From Christensenella sp. UBA4636 (GTDB lineage: Bacteria > Bacillota > Clostridia > Christensenellales > Borkfalkiaceae), in the NCBI GenBank assembly GCA_002405915.1, contig DHMS01000029.1:9731-73730 (forward strand): a DNA stretch of 64,000 nucleotides, read 5' to 3'. This document shows positions 35,701 to 43,428 of the stretch, in pieces (the stretch's first letter is position 1; each line of letters starts with the position of its first letter). The translations under genes were made by a program, and so were the position numbers. The notes under the pieces are model-generated. The model searched no databases and was not told where the DNA came from. It saw only the letters and a list, made by a program, of their open reading frames with translations.

Positions 35701-36792
35701 TATATCTGTAAATTGATAAAAAGCAATTATATCTTCTTTGGTAAATTCGCTTCCCATCAGAATACGATATGGTGTTCCTGATAAGTGAATCGTATTTTTA
35801 GCTTTTAAAACTTTTATAGCTGCATCAGCCTTACTTGCTTCGACAAAATCGTCATCATCCTTTTTGTTTCTTGTATCGGCAACGTAATTTGTAGCTTCTT
35901 TAAGAACTTCGCCGTATTTTTCGGCACGTGCGCCAAAATGCGTTTCGTCTACAAGCAACAAATCGATGTCTTGACCAAAAACTTCCTGATGTTTATCCTT
36001 TATTGTTTTTCCTTGCAAGTCCTGCAACGTTAAAAATACAACGACTTTTTTACCCGATGACAACTTCTCTGTTATTAAATGATTGTTTCTCGTTAAATTA
36101 TTTGCCCAAATAAAGTCATAATTTGCAAATAACATATGGCTTTCAACAGTCTTTTTCCATTCAAGCAAAACGTCTGCTTTAGCAGATACAACAACCACTA
36201 ATTTAGCTCCGCTTGCAACGGCGCAACACATAGAAGTAAAAGACTTGCCGAAACGCATTACCGCATACATCAATAAATTATGATGCCCGTTTGCAATGGC
36301 TTTTTTGAACGTCTCAACCGTATCTTCCTGATTCGGGCGCATAGGATAATTTTCGGTACGAAGAAAAGGAGTGTCTTCCTCTTTTAACGTTTCAGCGTTA
36401 TAAAACGAATATTTTTGCGTTTTTGCAGAAAAATCCTTTTTTATATCGACAATTGCTTCTTCTAAATCCTCAATATGAGTATCTTTGAAAAACTCCTTTG
36501 AATAATACACGTCGTCAGGAATATCTGGTAGCAAAAGTCTTATTTTACCCTTTTCCGTTTCCAAAAACTTATGTACGGCAAAATCACGAAAATATACGTT
36601 ATCGATTTTTGCTATAGAGTCAAATTGCTTGACCAACGAAGGAAAGTGACGTTTCCATTCCCTTAAGCGTTCCGAAACGGGACGATATGTATCGCCAACT
36701 TTTAGATAGTTCGGTATAGTATTAGTGGAGAACGCATAAATATGAGGTTCTACACGACCAACAATTATTTCATCTAAAATCGAACAATCCAT
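32728..36792 (-). CDS. Single-chain restriction-modification enzyme: GIY-YIG-like, SF2 helicase, N6-adenine methylase
   Basis: 1,354 residues. The N-terminus (about 12-45, HIYAFSTNTIPNYLKVGDTYRPVSERL) resembles a GIY-YIG/T5orf172 nuclease module. An SF2 translocase follows, with motif I MRFGKS (about 178-184), DETH box (about 280) and motif III SGTPYR. The methylase has motif I VLDIAGTAGEYA (about 897) and catalytic NPPY (about 1015). A C-terminal part should recognise target DNA. This layout parallels type ISP enzymes (nuclease-translocase-methylase-specificity) with GIY-YIG in place of the Mrr-type nuclease. It is preceded by a companion gene 12 bp upstream. Phage restriction is the expected role. 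Confidence 0.85.
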   Translation of the reverse strand: MDCSILDEIIVGRVEPHIYAFSTNTIPNYLKVGDTYRPVSERLREWKRHFPSLVKQFDSIAKIDNVYFRDFAVHKFLETEKGKIRLLLPDIPDDVYYSKEFFKDTHIEDLEEAIVDIKKDFSAKTQKYSFYNAETLKEEDTPFLRTENYPMRPNQEDTVETFKKAIANGHHNLLMYAVMRFGKSFTSMCCAVASGAKLVVVVSAKADVLLEWKKTVESHMLFANYDFIWANNLTRNNHLITEKLSSGKKVVVFLTLQDLQGKTIKDKHQEVFGQDIDLLLVDETHFGARAEKYGEVLKEATNYVADTRNKKDDDDFVEASKADAAIKVLKAKNTIHLSGTPYRILMGSEFTKEDIIAFYQFTDIVNDQKKWNEEHILDDDYKEWDNPYYGFPQMVRFAFVPNESSRKKLESLRSSGTTYAFSALFKPKSIVKVEDGSHKLFQHEKEIFDLFSVIDGSEKDDCLLGFLDYDKIKEGKMCRHMVVVLPYCASCDALETLIKNNKEQFKNLGDYEIVNISGVDNPNKYKTPDDVKSTIEKYEEEGKKTITLTVNRMLTGSTVREWDTMLFFKDTSSPQEYDQAVFRLQNQYVKTYIDDKGNTIKYNMKPQTLLVDFDPNRMFVMQERKSKIYNANVETGGNSELEKRIEEELEISPIITLNKDKIVRVKATDILDAVSNYQRDKGIKDEALEIPVDLSILDNDIVRAVIEKENEIGSKSGLSVTAHEDDDENENAGNIDIPESSKDGDETNDTSNTDPISNEDKKKTEQSLSKKIQSYYTRILLFAFITKDTVISLDDVIAKSATEDNARIIKNLGLNIEVLTLLNQGTNKFVLSDLDYKIQNLNKLSKDDTLSPEEKASVAISKFGKLGEAIVVTPSNICDDMVALFPDEMFMSLSTTNAKVLDIAGTAGEYAVAIYKRMSVLGVEIDVIKNSIYTIPKSAVCYELIRKLYDMLGLNIANIAKEFIATDLLEVKKDGDIDYDKIKALLTQNKPFETIKLTDSLIGGQTDMIKFEAVVGNPPYQEDDGGAQKSARPIYNFFVSISKSITPNKLSLIIPSRWYAGGKGKELDSFRQEMLSDRHIYVLHDFLHPEEVFPNTNNRGGICYFGWDMQYDNIVDKTEVVTHEGEGKISNVSRTLKTNNLDIFIRNNNSIRIINKVFSVNRNTVSLENFVSAAKAFGFRTFFIRDSKFRDSANDLISPIKCFGRGNTMGYVDLSEIHSHVEWVDKWKVYVPESNNIGTELNDDNQNAFVGAPKTICTETFLVVGADLNLNEEEANNLCKYLKTRFARFLHSLAKISQHGTAKTYRFVPLQDFTGKSDIGWSKSVPEIDQQLYKKYNLDDSEISFIESMIKPME

Positions 36793-36803
36793 TTTGTTTT
36801 CTC

Positions 36804-37778
36804 CTATTTCTTAATTAAACTTGCAAATTTAACCTTTTTACCGGTTGACCAATCCATAATATAACAGTAAATGCCGTTATGTTTATTAAAATTGTTTGTT
36901 TTGCAACCCTCACATTCAACTTTGTGATGTTCTTCTCCGATAAGCGTATAAATAATTTCATCAACAATTTTGCAACTGTTCGGAATAACGTATTTCAATC
37001 CGTCCATTTGCCAGATATTCCATGAGATAATTTCAGCAACTTCTCTTAGGCATTCAACAATCGGCAACTTGTTGAATTTTTCCACAAAGTAATCAATAAA
37101 CGTAAGCAACAAATTTTCTCTTGCAAGTAAAACGTTATCGCCTTGCCACTCAAAGCCGTAAATACTTTTAAACGAATTTTTTGCCCATTCAACCCAACCA
37201 AGTTCGCTATCCACATTTTCGGAAACAACACGGAGCTTCCTATCTAATAACCCTATCCTTTTTTTCAAGGGGATTTTATTTCCGCTAACGGTATCATATC
37301 TGCTAACAAGATACGGGGCTTCACCGCAAGTGATTTCAAGGCGGCATTCTTTTACGTAATCTTGCCATGTCTTATTTTCAGGAAAAACTATCTTTTCGGT
37401 ATTTTCAACCCATCCTTTTTCTATTTCCGTATTAAAGACACCCTCACGACAAAACCAAGCATTATCAATAAGGTTGTTTTGAGCATTACAAATCCAAGAC
37501 GGTGTAAAAACCTCGGCTTTGTCTTTAACTCTCATTAGCTGTTCTTTTTTAGACTTTTCCACGCGCGGTTTTATCACGCTACCATTTCTTTTTCTAATCG
37601 CATTAACCGTTATGTAATCGTTCGCTTGATAGCCAAGCCCTTTTGAAGCGTAATTATCGGTCGCCCAAATCAAATTCTTTTTCGACGAGCGATCCATAAG
37701 CAAAATATCGAGTAGTCCGCAATCAAGACGATATATATTGTTTTCGTTAATATCTATTTCATTGAAGCTAATAGCCAT
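36804..37778 (-). CDS. Companion protein of the restriction-modification enzyme (methylase-like family)
   Basis: 324 residues from ATG 37778 (AAGGAG 8 nt upstream). AEVFTPSWICNAQNNLID and ITCGEAPYLVSRYD recall the target-side motifs of N6-adenine methylase-associated subunits, but NPPY is absent. A late cysteine group (CEGCKTNNF) may bind metal. Families of this type are annotated as restriction endonuclease subunit M-like and occur beside helicase-methylase fusions. It is the first gene of the cluster and probably co-translated with the 1,354-residue enzyme. A specificity or modification-assisting role is inferred. Confidence 0.65.
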   Translation of the reverse strand: MAISFNEIDINENNIYRLDCGLLDILLMDRSSKKNLIWATDNYASKGLGYQANDYITVNAIRKRNGSVIKPRVEKSKKEQLMRVKDKAEVFTPSWICNAQNNLIDNAWFCREGVFNTEIEKGWVENTEKIVFPENKTWQDYVKECRLEITCGEAPYLVSRYDTVSGNKIPLKKRIGLLDRKLRVVSENVDSELGWVEWAKNSFKSIYGFEWQGDNVLLARENLLLTFIDYFVEKFNKLPIVECLREVAEIISWNIWQMDGLKYVIPNSCKIVDEIIYTLIGEEHHKVECEGCKTNNFNKHNGIYCYIMDWSTGKKVKFASLIKK

Positions 37779-37890
37779 CAAATCAAGCTCCTTATTGTTC
37801 TAAAACACCTTTGTTATTTATATTATATCATACTTTGTAATAATAAGCAATAGTTTTCGGTTAAGTTTGCAGGGAGAGAAGTTGAGATAA

Positions 37891-37928
37891 AAAAAGACTG
37901 CCGCGGGGAGTTTCGGGGCAGTCTTTTT
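37891..37928. terminator. Bidirectional terminator
   Basis: 12-bp stem AAAAAGACTGCC/GGCAGTCTTTTT with T runs on both strands. It can close the aro/pseudogene unit on the minus strand. Confidence 0.85.
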
Positions 37929-37969
37929 GATTATTTTATCTTTGATTTTTTACATTTTCCACTCTTAAA

Positions 37970-38426
37970 TCAAACGGAAAGTTTGAGCTTGGAGATGACG
38001 GGATAGTGGTCGGAATAATAGGCACCGTCGGGGGTCTTTTCGGTGATTATAAGGGACTTGAAAGGAACAAAAACTCTACCGAGGGTGGAAGCGTTGGCTA
38101 AAACTTCATACTTGTCGCTAAGGAGCTTAACAAGGTCGTCGAATTGCTTCTTCGTGACCTCTTGCATGCAAATTATATCGGGGTAATCCGGTGTCTAAAA
38201 GTTTCACGATTTCGTTACTTCGATAAGACCAGTTTATGTACCCTTTATCGTTTGCGTTGTACACTTTTATGTTAAAACTCATAACCGTGTACTCGTAATT
38301 TTTCGTTTCCGCGGCGGACGAGCTATTTGAGCTACCGGAGCCGGTCGAGCTATCCTCGCTCGGCACGCATGCGCAAAGCGACAACGCGAGAACGATTGCG
38401 AAAACTATCGCTAAAAATTTTTTCAT
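37970..38426 (-). pseudogene. Endonuclease/exonuclease/phosphatase lipoprotein gene: frameshifted, internally deleted, carrying an aroE fragment
   Basis: The 5' part encodes a lipoprotein signal (LSLCAC), a Ser-rich linker and the EEP-fold start (YTVMSFNIKVYN). Near 38185-38195 one base is out of register. Reading on in the other frame gives PDYPDIICMQEV, the conserved EEP continuation. After KLLSDKYE the middle of the domain (roughly 130 residues or more) is missing. In its place 53 bp (38068-38120) match aroE at 51 of 53 positions. The frame then resumes with the EEP C-terminus YYSDHYPVISKL. The gene is therefore broken three ways. It sits downstream of aroK. Confidence 0.85.
38068..38120. 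repeat. 53-bp copy of an aroE segment inside the EEP pseudogene
   Basis: Matches 39602-39654 at 51 of 53 positions in the same orientation (differences at 38078 and 38115). In aroE it encodes KYEVLANASTLGRVF, the counterpart of the conserved NATPVG loop, so aroE is the likely source. Confidence 0.9.
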
Positions 38427-38444
38427 AGTTTTTTAATCCGAAAT

Positions 38445-38954
38445 TTATGATTTTTCAAACCCGAAAAACAACTTCAAAAGATGCTCGGCTGTTTTGGCAA
38501 GTTCCTTAGGAGTAGATATGTCTGCATCGAACGAAAAAGTAGCGAGCGACGAATAGTAGTCTTTTCTTTTTTCCAAAAGTTCGGCGATATCGTTTTTAGT
38601 CTTTAAAAGCGGGCGGTCTTTATCGATTGCAAAACGCTTTGTTAAACCTTCTATCGAACATTCGAGATAAAATACGCAGTCGAATTTTTTAATGAGTTCT
38701 CTGCCCTTTTCGGTCGTAACAAGCCCTCCCCCCGAGGACACAACGCAGTCGTTTTTTGTTAAAAGTGCCTCTATAACTTGATTTTCGGCATTTCTGAAAG
38801 CTTGTTCGCCGCCGACGAAGGCGTTTTCTATCGAGCCGAATTTTTGCTTTAAAAGCTCGTCCGAATCGTAAAAATAATAGTTGAGCCGTTGTGCAAGAAT
38901 CGAGCCCGTTTTGCTTTTGCCCGAGAGCGGCATGCCTATCAAAATTATATTCAT
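38445..38954 (-). CDS. aroK: Shikimate kinase
   Basis: 169 residues. Walker A GMPLSGKSKTG (7-17), shikimate-binding DSDELL (about 31-36), GGG near residue 77 (VVSSGGGLV) and lid Arg in KDRPLL. Converts shikimate to shikimate 3-phosphate. ATG overlaps the aroQ stop by 4 bp. Last intact gene of the shikimate operon. Walker A has Leu where many AroK proteins have Gly, a mild variation. Confidence 0.96.
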   Translation of the reverse strand: MNIILIGMPLSGKSKTGSILAQRLNYYFYDSDELLKQKFGSIENAFVGGEQAFRNAENQVIEALLTKNDCVVSSGGGLVTTEKGRELIKKFDCVFYLECSIEGLTKRFAIDKDRPLLKTKNDIAELLEKRKDYYSSLATFSFDADISTPKELAKTAEHLLKLFFGFEKS

Positions 38955-39367
38955 AGCGTAAAGTAATCGACGGCTAAAAGATAGCCTTTTATGCCGAAGC
39001 CGGTGATAACGCCGTTTGCGACGGGTGCGATAACGCTTTCGGAGCGGAATTTTTCACGCGCGAAAAGGTTGGAAATATGCACTTCCACGCACGGCTTTTT
39101 TGCGGCGGAAAGCGCGTCCCTAATGGCGATTGAGTAATGCGAATACGCGCCGGCGTTAATGATAATCGCGTCGCAATCGGTCGTAGTTATCTTCGAGCAA
39201 ATTTCGCCCTCGATATCCGACTGAAAACATTCTACTTCGACACCCTTTTTCGCGGCGTAATCCGTGACGATATTTTCAAGTTCTTTGAGCGTAACCGTGC
39301 CGTAAATACCCGGTTCTCTTGTGCCGAGGGTCGCCATGTTAACCCCGTTTACGAGCAAAATTTTCAT
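38951..39367 (-). CDS. aroQ: Type II 3-dehydroquinate dehydratase
   Basis: 138 residues, typical size. LLVNGVNMATLGTREPGIYG aligns with the usual NGPNLNLLGxREPxxYG loop, with catalytic Tyr and Arg kept and Pro/Asn changed. INAGAYSHYSIAIRDAL and VEVHISN (catalytic His) are present. It dehydrates 3-dehydroquinate to 3-dehydroshikimate as a dodecamer. The start overlaps the end of the aroA-aroE gene by 29 bp. The unusual N-terminal loop is worth noting but should not abolish activity. Confidence 0.93.
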   Translation of the reverse strand: MKILLVNGVNMATLGTREPGIYGTVTLKELENIVTDYAAKKGVEVECFQSDIEGEICSKITTTDCDAIIINAGAYSHYSIAIRDALSAAKKPCVEVHISNLFAREKFRSESVIAPVANGVITGFGIKGYLLAVDYFTL

Positions 39368-41363
39368 AATATATCAAGAACTCCTTATAGTATTTATCCG
39401 CCGTTTTGCGGTCGAAATCCACGCCTAAATACAAGCCGTCGGTTATTAACGCCTGATAAAAAAGTAGCTTTAACCCGCCCGAATGTTTAACGCCGAAATC
39501 GTCGGCTAAACACAAAAGCTCCGTATGAACGGGTTCGTAATTAACGTCGAAAACGTACTCCGAGCAAGCGACGGCGTTTATAGAAAACGGACAACCGGGC
39601 GCAAAAACTCTGCCGAGGGTGGAAGCGTTGGCTAAAACTTCATACTTGCCGCTATCGCCCTCTACGGGCGTGAAAAAGGGCAATTCCGTGAGCATTTCGC
39701 TCACTTTTTGCATGTTGCGCGCGGTGACGAAAACGTTTGCGCCGAGGTTATGAAACGCCGTGACTACGCTTCGAGCCACGCCGCCCGAGCCGTAAACGAG
39801 GACTTTTTTATCCTTGAACGAATAATCCTCGTGGTTTAAGAAAAGTTCCATTCCGCTTAAATCGGTGTTGTACCCTTCCCCGCGCGAAACGAGGTTTACG
39901 CTTTTTACTTTCGGCACGCGCCGATGTAGCCTTTCCATAAGCTCGTACGCCTTGATTTTATATGGATTTGTTATGTTAATCGACTTATAGGCGGACTTTT
40001 CGAGAAAATCTATCGCCGAATTTTCGTCGAGCGACACGCACGAAAAGCTGTAATCGGAAAGGTATTTGTCGAGCGTTATTTTGTGCGCTAAAAAGGAAAG
40101 CGACATAGTAACGTCCTCGCCGACGAGCGCGAAAGAATTTGTAAAGAGCTTATCGAAAAAGTTCGGGAAGGACACGGCAACCGATTTTTCGTTGTTTATA
40201 GTGCCGCCTTTTTCGGAAACGAGCATGGCAACGGTCGCCGCCATAGTCATTCTGTGGTCAATCGACGAATAGGCAAAATCGCCTTTCAAGCCGTTCGTGC
40301 CGACGATAACGAGGTCGTCGCCCTCTACGCGCGCGGAGCCGCCCGCAAGGTTTATAAGTTCCACAGTACCCGCTAAGCGGTCGGTTTCTTTGTTTCTTAA
40401 TTTCGAAAGCCCTTTTATGCGCGTTTCACCATTGCAAAAAGCGGCTATAACGGCAAGGAGCGGCACTTCGTCCACGAACGTGCCTACAGCTTCGCATTCC
40501 GTAACGAAAGGACTTATTTTCGAGCGGTAAGCCGTAACTTCCGCCAAATTATCATTAGTTTTTACTATCTTGAATTTTGCGCCCGCGGCAGAAAGCACGT
40601 CTAAAAAGCCCGTTCTGTTTTTAGCAAGGTCTACGCCCGTAACGGTGACTACACCGCGCAAAAGCCCTAACGTCAAAAAGAACGCCGCGCTTGAAATATC
40701 TCCGCCAACGGTGAATTTTTCAAAGGCAACTTCGCCGCCGTCGAGGGTCAGAGTATCGCCGTTTTTTACGATATTTGCGCCGCCGAGCGTTAAAAGCCGT
40801 TCGGTTACGTCGCGCATAGGGGCAAGCTCTTTTACGGTCGCTTTTTGTTTACCGAAAAGCCCCGCTAAAAGCACGCCGCCTTTTACTTGCGCGCTCGCTG
40901 TTTGAGCGTTTAAAGGCTTTGTAACGCCCTTTTTCAGCGTTATCGGGAGCAATCCGTCGTTGCTTTCTATCACCGCGCCCGCGTCTGTTAACGTGGCTAT
41001 TATGTCCGAAAAATCGCGCTTTTGCAAGCTTTCGTCACCCGTGAAAGTCGCGGTCACGCCGAAGCCCGAAAGCGCGCCTAAAAGTAGCCGCAAAGTCGTT
41101 GCGGAGTTGCCGCAATCGAGCGTTTCGCCTAAGAAAAGGTCGGTCGCGCCGCGGACGAAAAACTTGTCGTCCTCAAACCGTATCTCCGCGCAGAGCTTCT
41201 TTAAGCACTCCGCCATGGAGAGCGTATCCTCGGCTATAAGCGGATTATCTATAATTTTTTCTCCTTCCGTAAGCGCGGAAAGGAGCAAGCACCTCAGCGT
41301 TTCGGATTTGTCCGCGGGGCAGGAAAATCTGCCCGAAAACGGATTTGCGGGGTAAATTTTCAT
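39339..41363 (-). CDS. aroA-aroE: Fused EPSP synthase / shikimate dehydrogenase
   Basis: 674 residues with two enzymes in one chain. Residues about 1-405 are EPSP synthase: PADKSETLRCLLL, CGNSATTLRLLLG, DEVPLLAV and NKETDRLAG. Residues about 420-674 are shikimate dehydrogenase: NITNPYK with its catalytic Lys, the NADP-binding VYGSGGVARS, YEVLANASTLGR for the NATPVG loop, VFDVNYEP, and GGLKLLFYQA. The chain thus carries out two non-consecutive steps (shikimate dehydrogenase and EPSP synthase) flanking the kinase step. ATG overlaps the aroC stop by 4 bp. Its DNA contains the source of the 53-bp duplicate at 38068 and an in-frame match to the dispersed 14-mer at 39976. Confidence 0.94.
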   Translation of the reverse strand: MKIYPANPFSGRFSCPADKSETLRCLLLSALTEGEKIIDNPLIAEDTLSMAECLKKLCAEIRFEDDKFFVRGATDLFLGETLDCGNSATTLRLLLGALSGFGVTATFTGDESLQKRDFSDIIATLTDAGAVIESNDGLLPITLKKGVTKPLNAQTASAQVKGGVLLAGLFGKQKATVKELAPMRDVTERLLTLGGANIVKNGDTLTLDGGEVAFEKFTVGGDISSAAFFLTLGLLRGVVTVTGVDLAKNRTGFLDVLSAAGAKFKIVKTNDNLAEVTAYRSKISPFVTECEAVGTFVDEVPLLAVIAAFCNGETRIKGLSKLRNKETDRLAGTVELINLAGGSARVEGDDLVIVGTNGLKGDFAYSSIDHRMTMAATVAMLVSEKGGTINNEKSVAVSFPNFFDKLFTNSFALVGEDVTMSLSFLAHKITLDKYLSDYSFSCVSLDENSAIDFLEKSAYKSINITNPYKIKAYELMERLHRRVPKVKSVNLVSRGEGYNTDLSGMELFLNHEDYSFKDKKVLVYGSGGVARSVVTAFHNLGANVFVTARNMQKVSEMLTELPFFTPVEGDSGKYEVLANASTLGRVFAPGCPFSINAVACSEYVFDVNYEPVHTELLCLADDFGVKHSGGLKLLFYQALITDGLYLGVDFDRKTADKYYKEFLIYYENFARKRG
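39976..39989. repeat. Dispersed 14-mer TTAATCGACTTATA inside aroE
   Basis: Exact match to the intergenic copies, also sharing the trailing ACTTTT. On the coding strand it encodes YKSIN just before the catalytic NITNPYK of shikimate dehydrogenase, where family members read approximately GFxGxNVT. Confidence 0.85.
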
Positions 41364-42415
41364 AACTTTTTATACCTTTTTATTAAGTCGTCCATTCTGT
41401 CCGCGCCGAGCCGTTCGGTGACGGCGGAAAGGGTTGCTATAAGCACTTCCGCACGCGCGACAATCATTGCCGACGGAACGACGCACACGTCCGAGCGCAC
41501 GTTGGACGGTTCGCCCGCCTCTTTCGTCGATAAATCGAACGTTTCGTTAAGTCTGCATGTCGGCACGGGTTTGACGGCGCACCTTAAAACTATATCCTCG
41601 CCGTCGGAAATTCCGCCCTCCAAGCCGCCCGCACGGTTGGTTTTTCTGCCCGTTTCGGTAAAGAAGTCCACGGAGTCGCTTCCCTTTTTGTCTGCAAGCG
41701 CAAAGCCGTCGCCTATTTCGACGCCCTTTACGGACGGAACGTTAAAGAGCGCGGCGGCGTATTTTGACGAAAGCCTTTCGCCGTTATACGAGCCGAAACC
41801 GCACTTCAAATTTTTTACTTTTATAACGAAAGTGCCGCCGAGAGTGTCGCCGAAAAGCCGCGCTTCGTCGATTTTGTCGAGCGCGATTTCGCTGTTAACG
41901 GGCATATAGAGGGGTTTTTGGAAAGAGAGCGCCTCGTCCTCTTCGGTGAATCCGACGGCTTTAACGCCGCCAATCGAATCGACGTAACCCGTGACGGACA
42001 CGCCTAATTTTTCTAACGCTTGAGCCGCTATCGCGCCCGCGAAAACAGTTTCGGCGGTAAGGCGCGCCGACGCGCTTTCCATAACTTCCTCGGCGGTTAT
42101 GCCGTATTTTTTGATACCGCAAAAGTCGGCATGCCCCGCGCGCACTTCGTATTTTTTGCCGTTAAAGGTCGAGCCGCAGATATTTTCTATTTCGAACGCG
42201 ATATTCGCGCCTGTGGTTTTTTTCTTGAAAAGCCCGCCCGTTATTTTGAATTTGTCGAATTCTTTGGTTTGGCGCACCGAACGTTCCTTGCCGCCGCGGC
42301 GCAAAAAGAGGTCCTCGGCAATGATTTTTTCGTCGATTTTAAGCCCGGCGGGAATACCGGAGATTATACCCGTCAATTTTTCGCCGTGGGAAAATCCGCC
42401 TATTGTAAGCTTCAT
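41360..42415 (-). CDS. aroC: Chorismate synthase
   Basis: 351 residues. GGFSHGEKLTGIISGIPAGL at the N-terminus carries the signature His; RRGGKERSVRQ, RAGHADFCGIKKYG, SARLTAETVFAGAIA and GLEGGISDGEDI are the FMN- and substrate-binding segments. It converts EPSP to chorismate using reduced FMN. Second gene of the patatin-aroC-aroA/aroE-aroQ-aroK operon, with 4-bp overlaps on both sides. aroB and the first-step DAHP synthase are not in the window. Confidence 0.96.
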   Translation of the reverse strand: MKLTIGGFSHGEKLTGIISGIPAGLKIDEKIIAEDLFLRRGGKERSVRQTKEFDKFKITGGLFKKKTTGANIAFEIENICGSTFNGKKYEVRAGHADFCGIKKYGITAEEVMESASARLTAETVFAGAIAAQALEKLGVSVTGYVDSIGGVKAVGFTEEDEALSFQKPLYMPVNSEIALDKIDEARLFGDTLGGTFVIKVKNLKCGFGSYNGERLSSKYAAALFNVPSVKGVEIGDGFALADKKGSDSVDFFTETGRKTNRAGGLEGGISDGEDIVLRCAVKPVPTCRLNETFDLSTKEAGEPSNVRSDVCVVPSAMIVARAEVLIATLSAVTERLGADRMDDLIKRYKKL

Positions 42416-43245
42416 TTTTGCTTTTTACCTCTCTTTTTGATAACCTTATTTTTAACGAGCATATTGATGATTTCCGGCATTTTCGCCTTTGCCGAGCGAT
42501 AACCGATAACGTACATCGGGTCGAACGCGGAGATTGAAAAGCCTGTGTAACCGCTTAAATCGGGTTCCAAAAAGAAATCGGAATTTTCTCTGCCGCTCTT
42601 TACTCTGTCCATTAGTATTATGCCGTTCTGCTTGTAGCCTTTATCCAGCGCGGCTTTGGCGGCGGAATTATAATCTTCCGAGCAAAGGTTTACGCCGATA
42701 ACCACGTCCGCGCCTAATTTTCTGCAAACGGAAGCGGGAACGGCGTTGACGTAACCGCCGTCAACAAGGCTTCTTCCGCCGATAACGACGGGTGAAAAAA
42801 CGGGCGGTATCGCGCTCGAAGCGCACATTGCCCTTGCGACAAGCCCGTCCGTTATGTCGACTTCCTCGCCCGTGTTTATATCCGCGGCAACCGCGGAGTA
42901 CGGGATAGAAAGCTCGTCAAAATGCCTTCCGCCCGTTATGTGGGAAAGGAGTTTTTCGACGGTGTAACCTTTGAGCTTTAACATTATTAAGCTTTTAGGG
43001 TCGGAAAGGTTGTACTCTTTGAGATAGTCAAGCATTTCGCCCGCGCTTATGCCCGAAGCGTACATGCCGCCGACGACGGAGCCTATAGAGGAACCCGCCA
43101 CAACGTCGAATTTTATGTTTTCTTCCTCGAATGCTTTTATAACGCCGATTAGCGCAAGACCTTTCGCCCCGCCGCAACCGAGCGCAAGCCCGAGTTTTTT
43201 CTTTTTACGCCCGAATAGTTTTGCAAAAAATTCTCTGAGTTTCAT
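42412..43245 (-). CDS. Patatin-like phospholipase (RssA-type)
   Basis: 277 residues from ATG 43245; a longer frame upstream runs through a low-complexity tract and is not credible. The basic N-terminus is followed by the oxyanion loop GCGGAKGLA, the nucleophile Ser in GSSIGS and the catalytic Asp in VDGGYVNAVP. These are the three parts of a patatin Ser-Asp dyad. It probably hydrolyses membrane lipid acyl esters. It is the first gene of the shikimate operon, overlapping aroC by 4 bp. The metabolic link to chorismate synthesis is not obvious. Confidence 0.92.
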   Translation of the reverse strand: MKLREFFAKLFGRKKKKLGLALGCGGAKGLALIGVIKAFEEENIKFDVVAGSSIGSVVGGMYASGISAGEMLDYLKEYNLSDPKSLIMLKLKGYTVEKLLSHITGGRHFDELSIPYSAVAADINTGEEVDITDGLVARAMCASSAIPPVFSPVVIGGRSLVDGGYVNAVPASVCRKLGADVVIGVNLCSEDYNSAAKAALDKGYKQNGIILMDRVKSGRENSDFFLEPDLSGYTGFSISAFDPMYVIGYRSAKAKMPEIINMLVKNKVIKKRGKKQK

Positions 43246-43263
43246 AACAAACCTGTTTGTTAG

Positions 43264-43360
43264 TTGATAGTTGAAAGTTGAAAATTGAAAATTAAGGACG
43301 ATTAAAAGTTGAAAGATAGTTTTTCCACAACTTTCAACTTTCAATTTTCAATTTTCAATT
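43264..43360. repeat. Inverted TTGAAA/TTTCAA tracts in the aro operon leader
   Basis: GTTGAAAGTTGAAAATTG runs at 43273-43310 face AACTTTCAACTTTCAATTTTC runs at 43328-43360. In the operon mRNA leader they can pair into one long A+U hairpin upstream of the patatin start. Confidence 0.8.
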
Positions 43361-43370
43361 TATTTGTTAT

Positions 43371-43399
43371 AGTATAACTCAAACAGTAAATTTTGTAAA
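43371..43399 (-). promoter_or_regulatory. Promoter of the patatin-aro operon
   Basis: On the minus strand TTTACA (43394-43399), a 17-bp spacer and TATACT (43371-43376). The leader of about 115 nt holds the inverted tract. Confidence 0.65.
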
Positions 43400-43428
43400 C
43401 CTTTTAGGCGTTGCGTTTAAAAAACCGA

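Noticed and set aside
43246..43344. Longer N-terminus for the patatin protein
   Set aside because: The extension translates the low-complexity TTGAAA tract and lacks a ribosome binding site.
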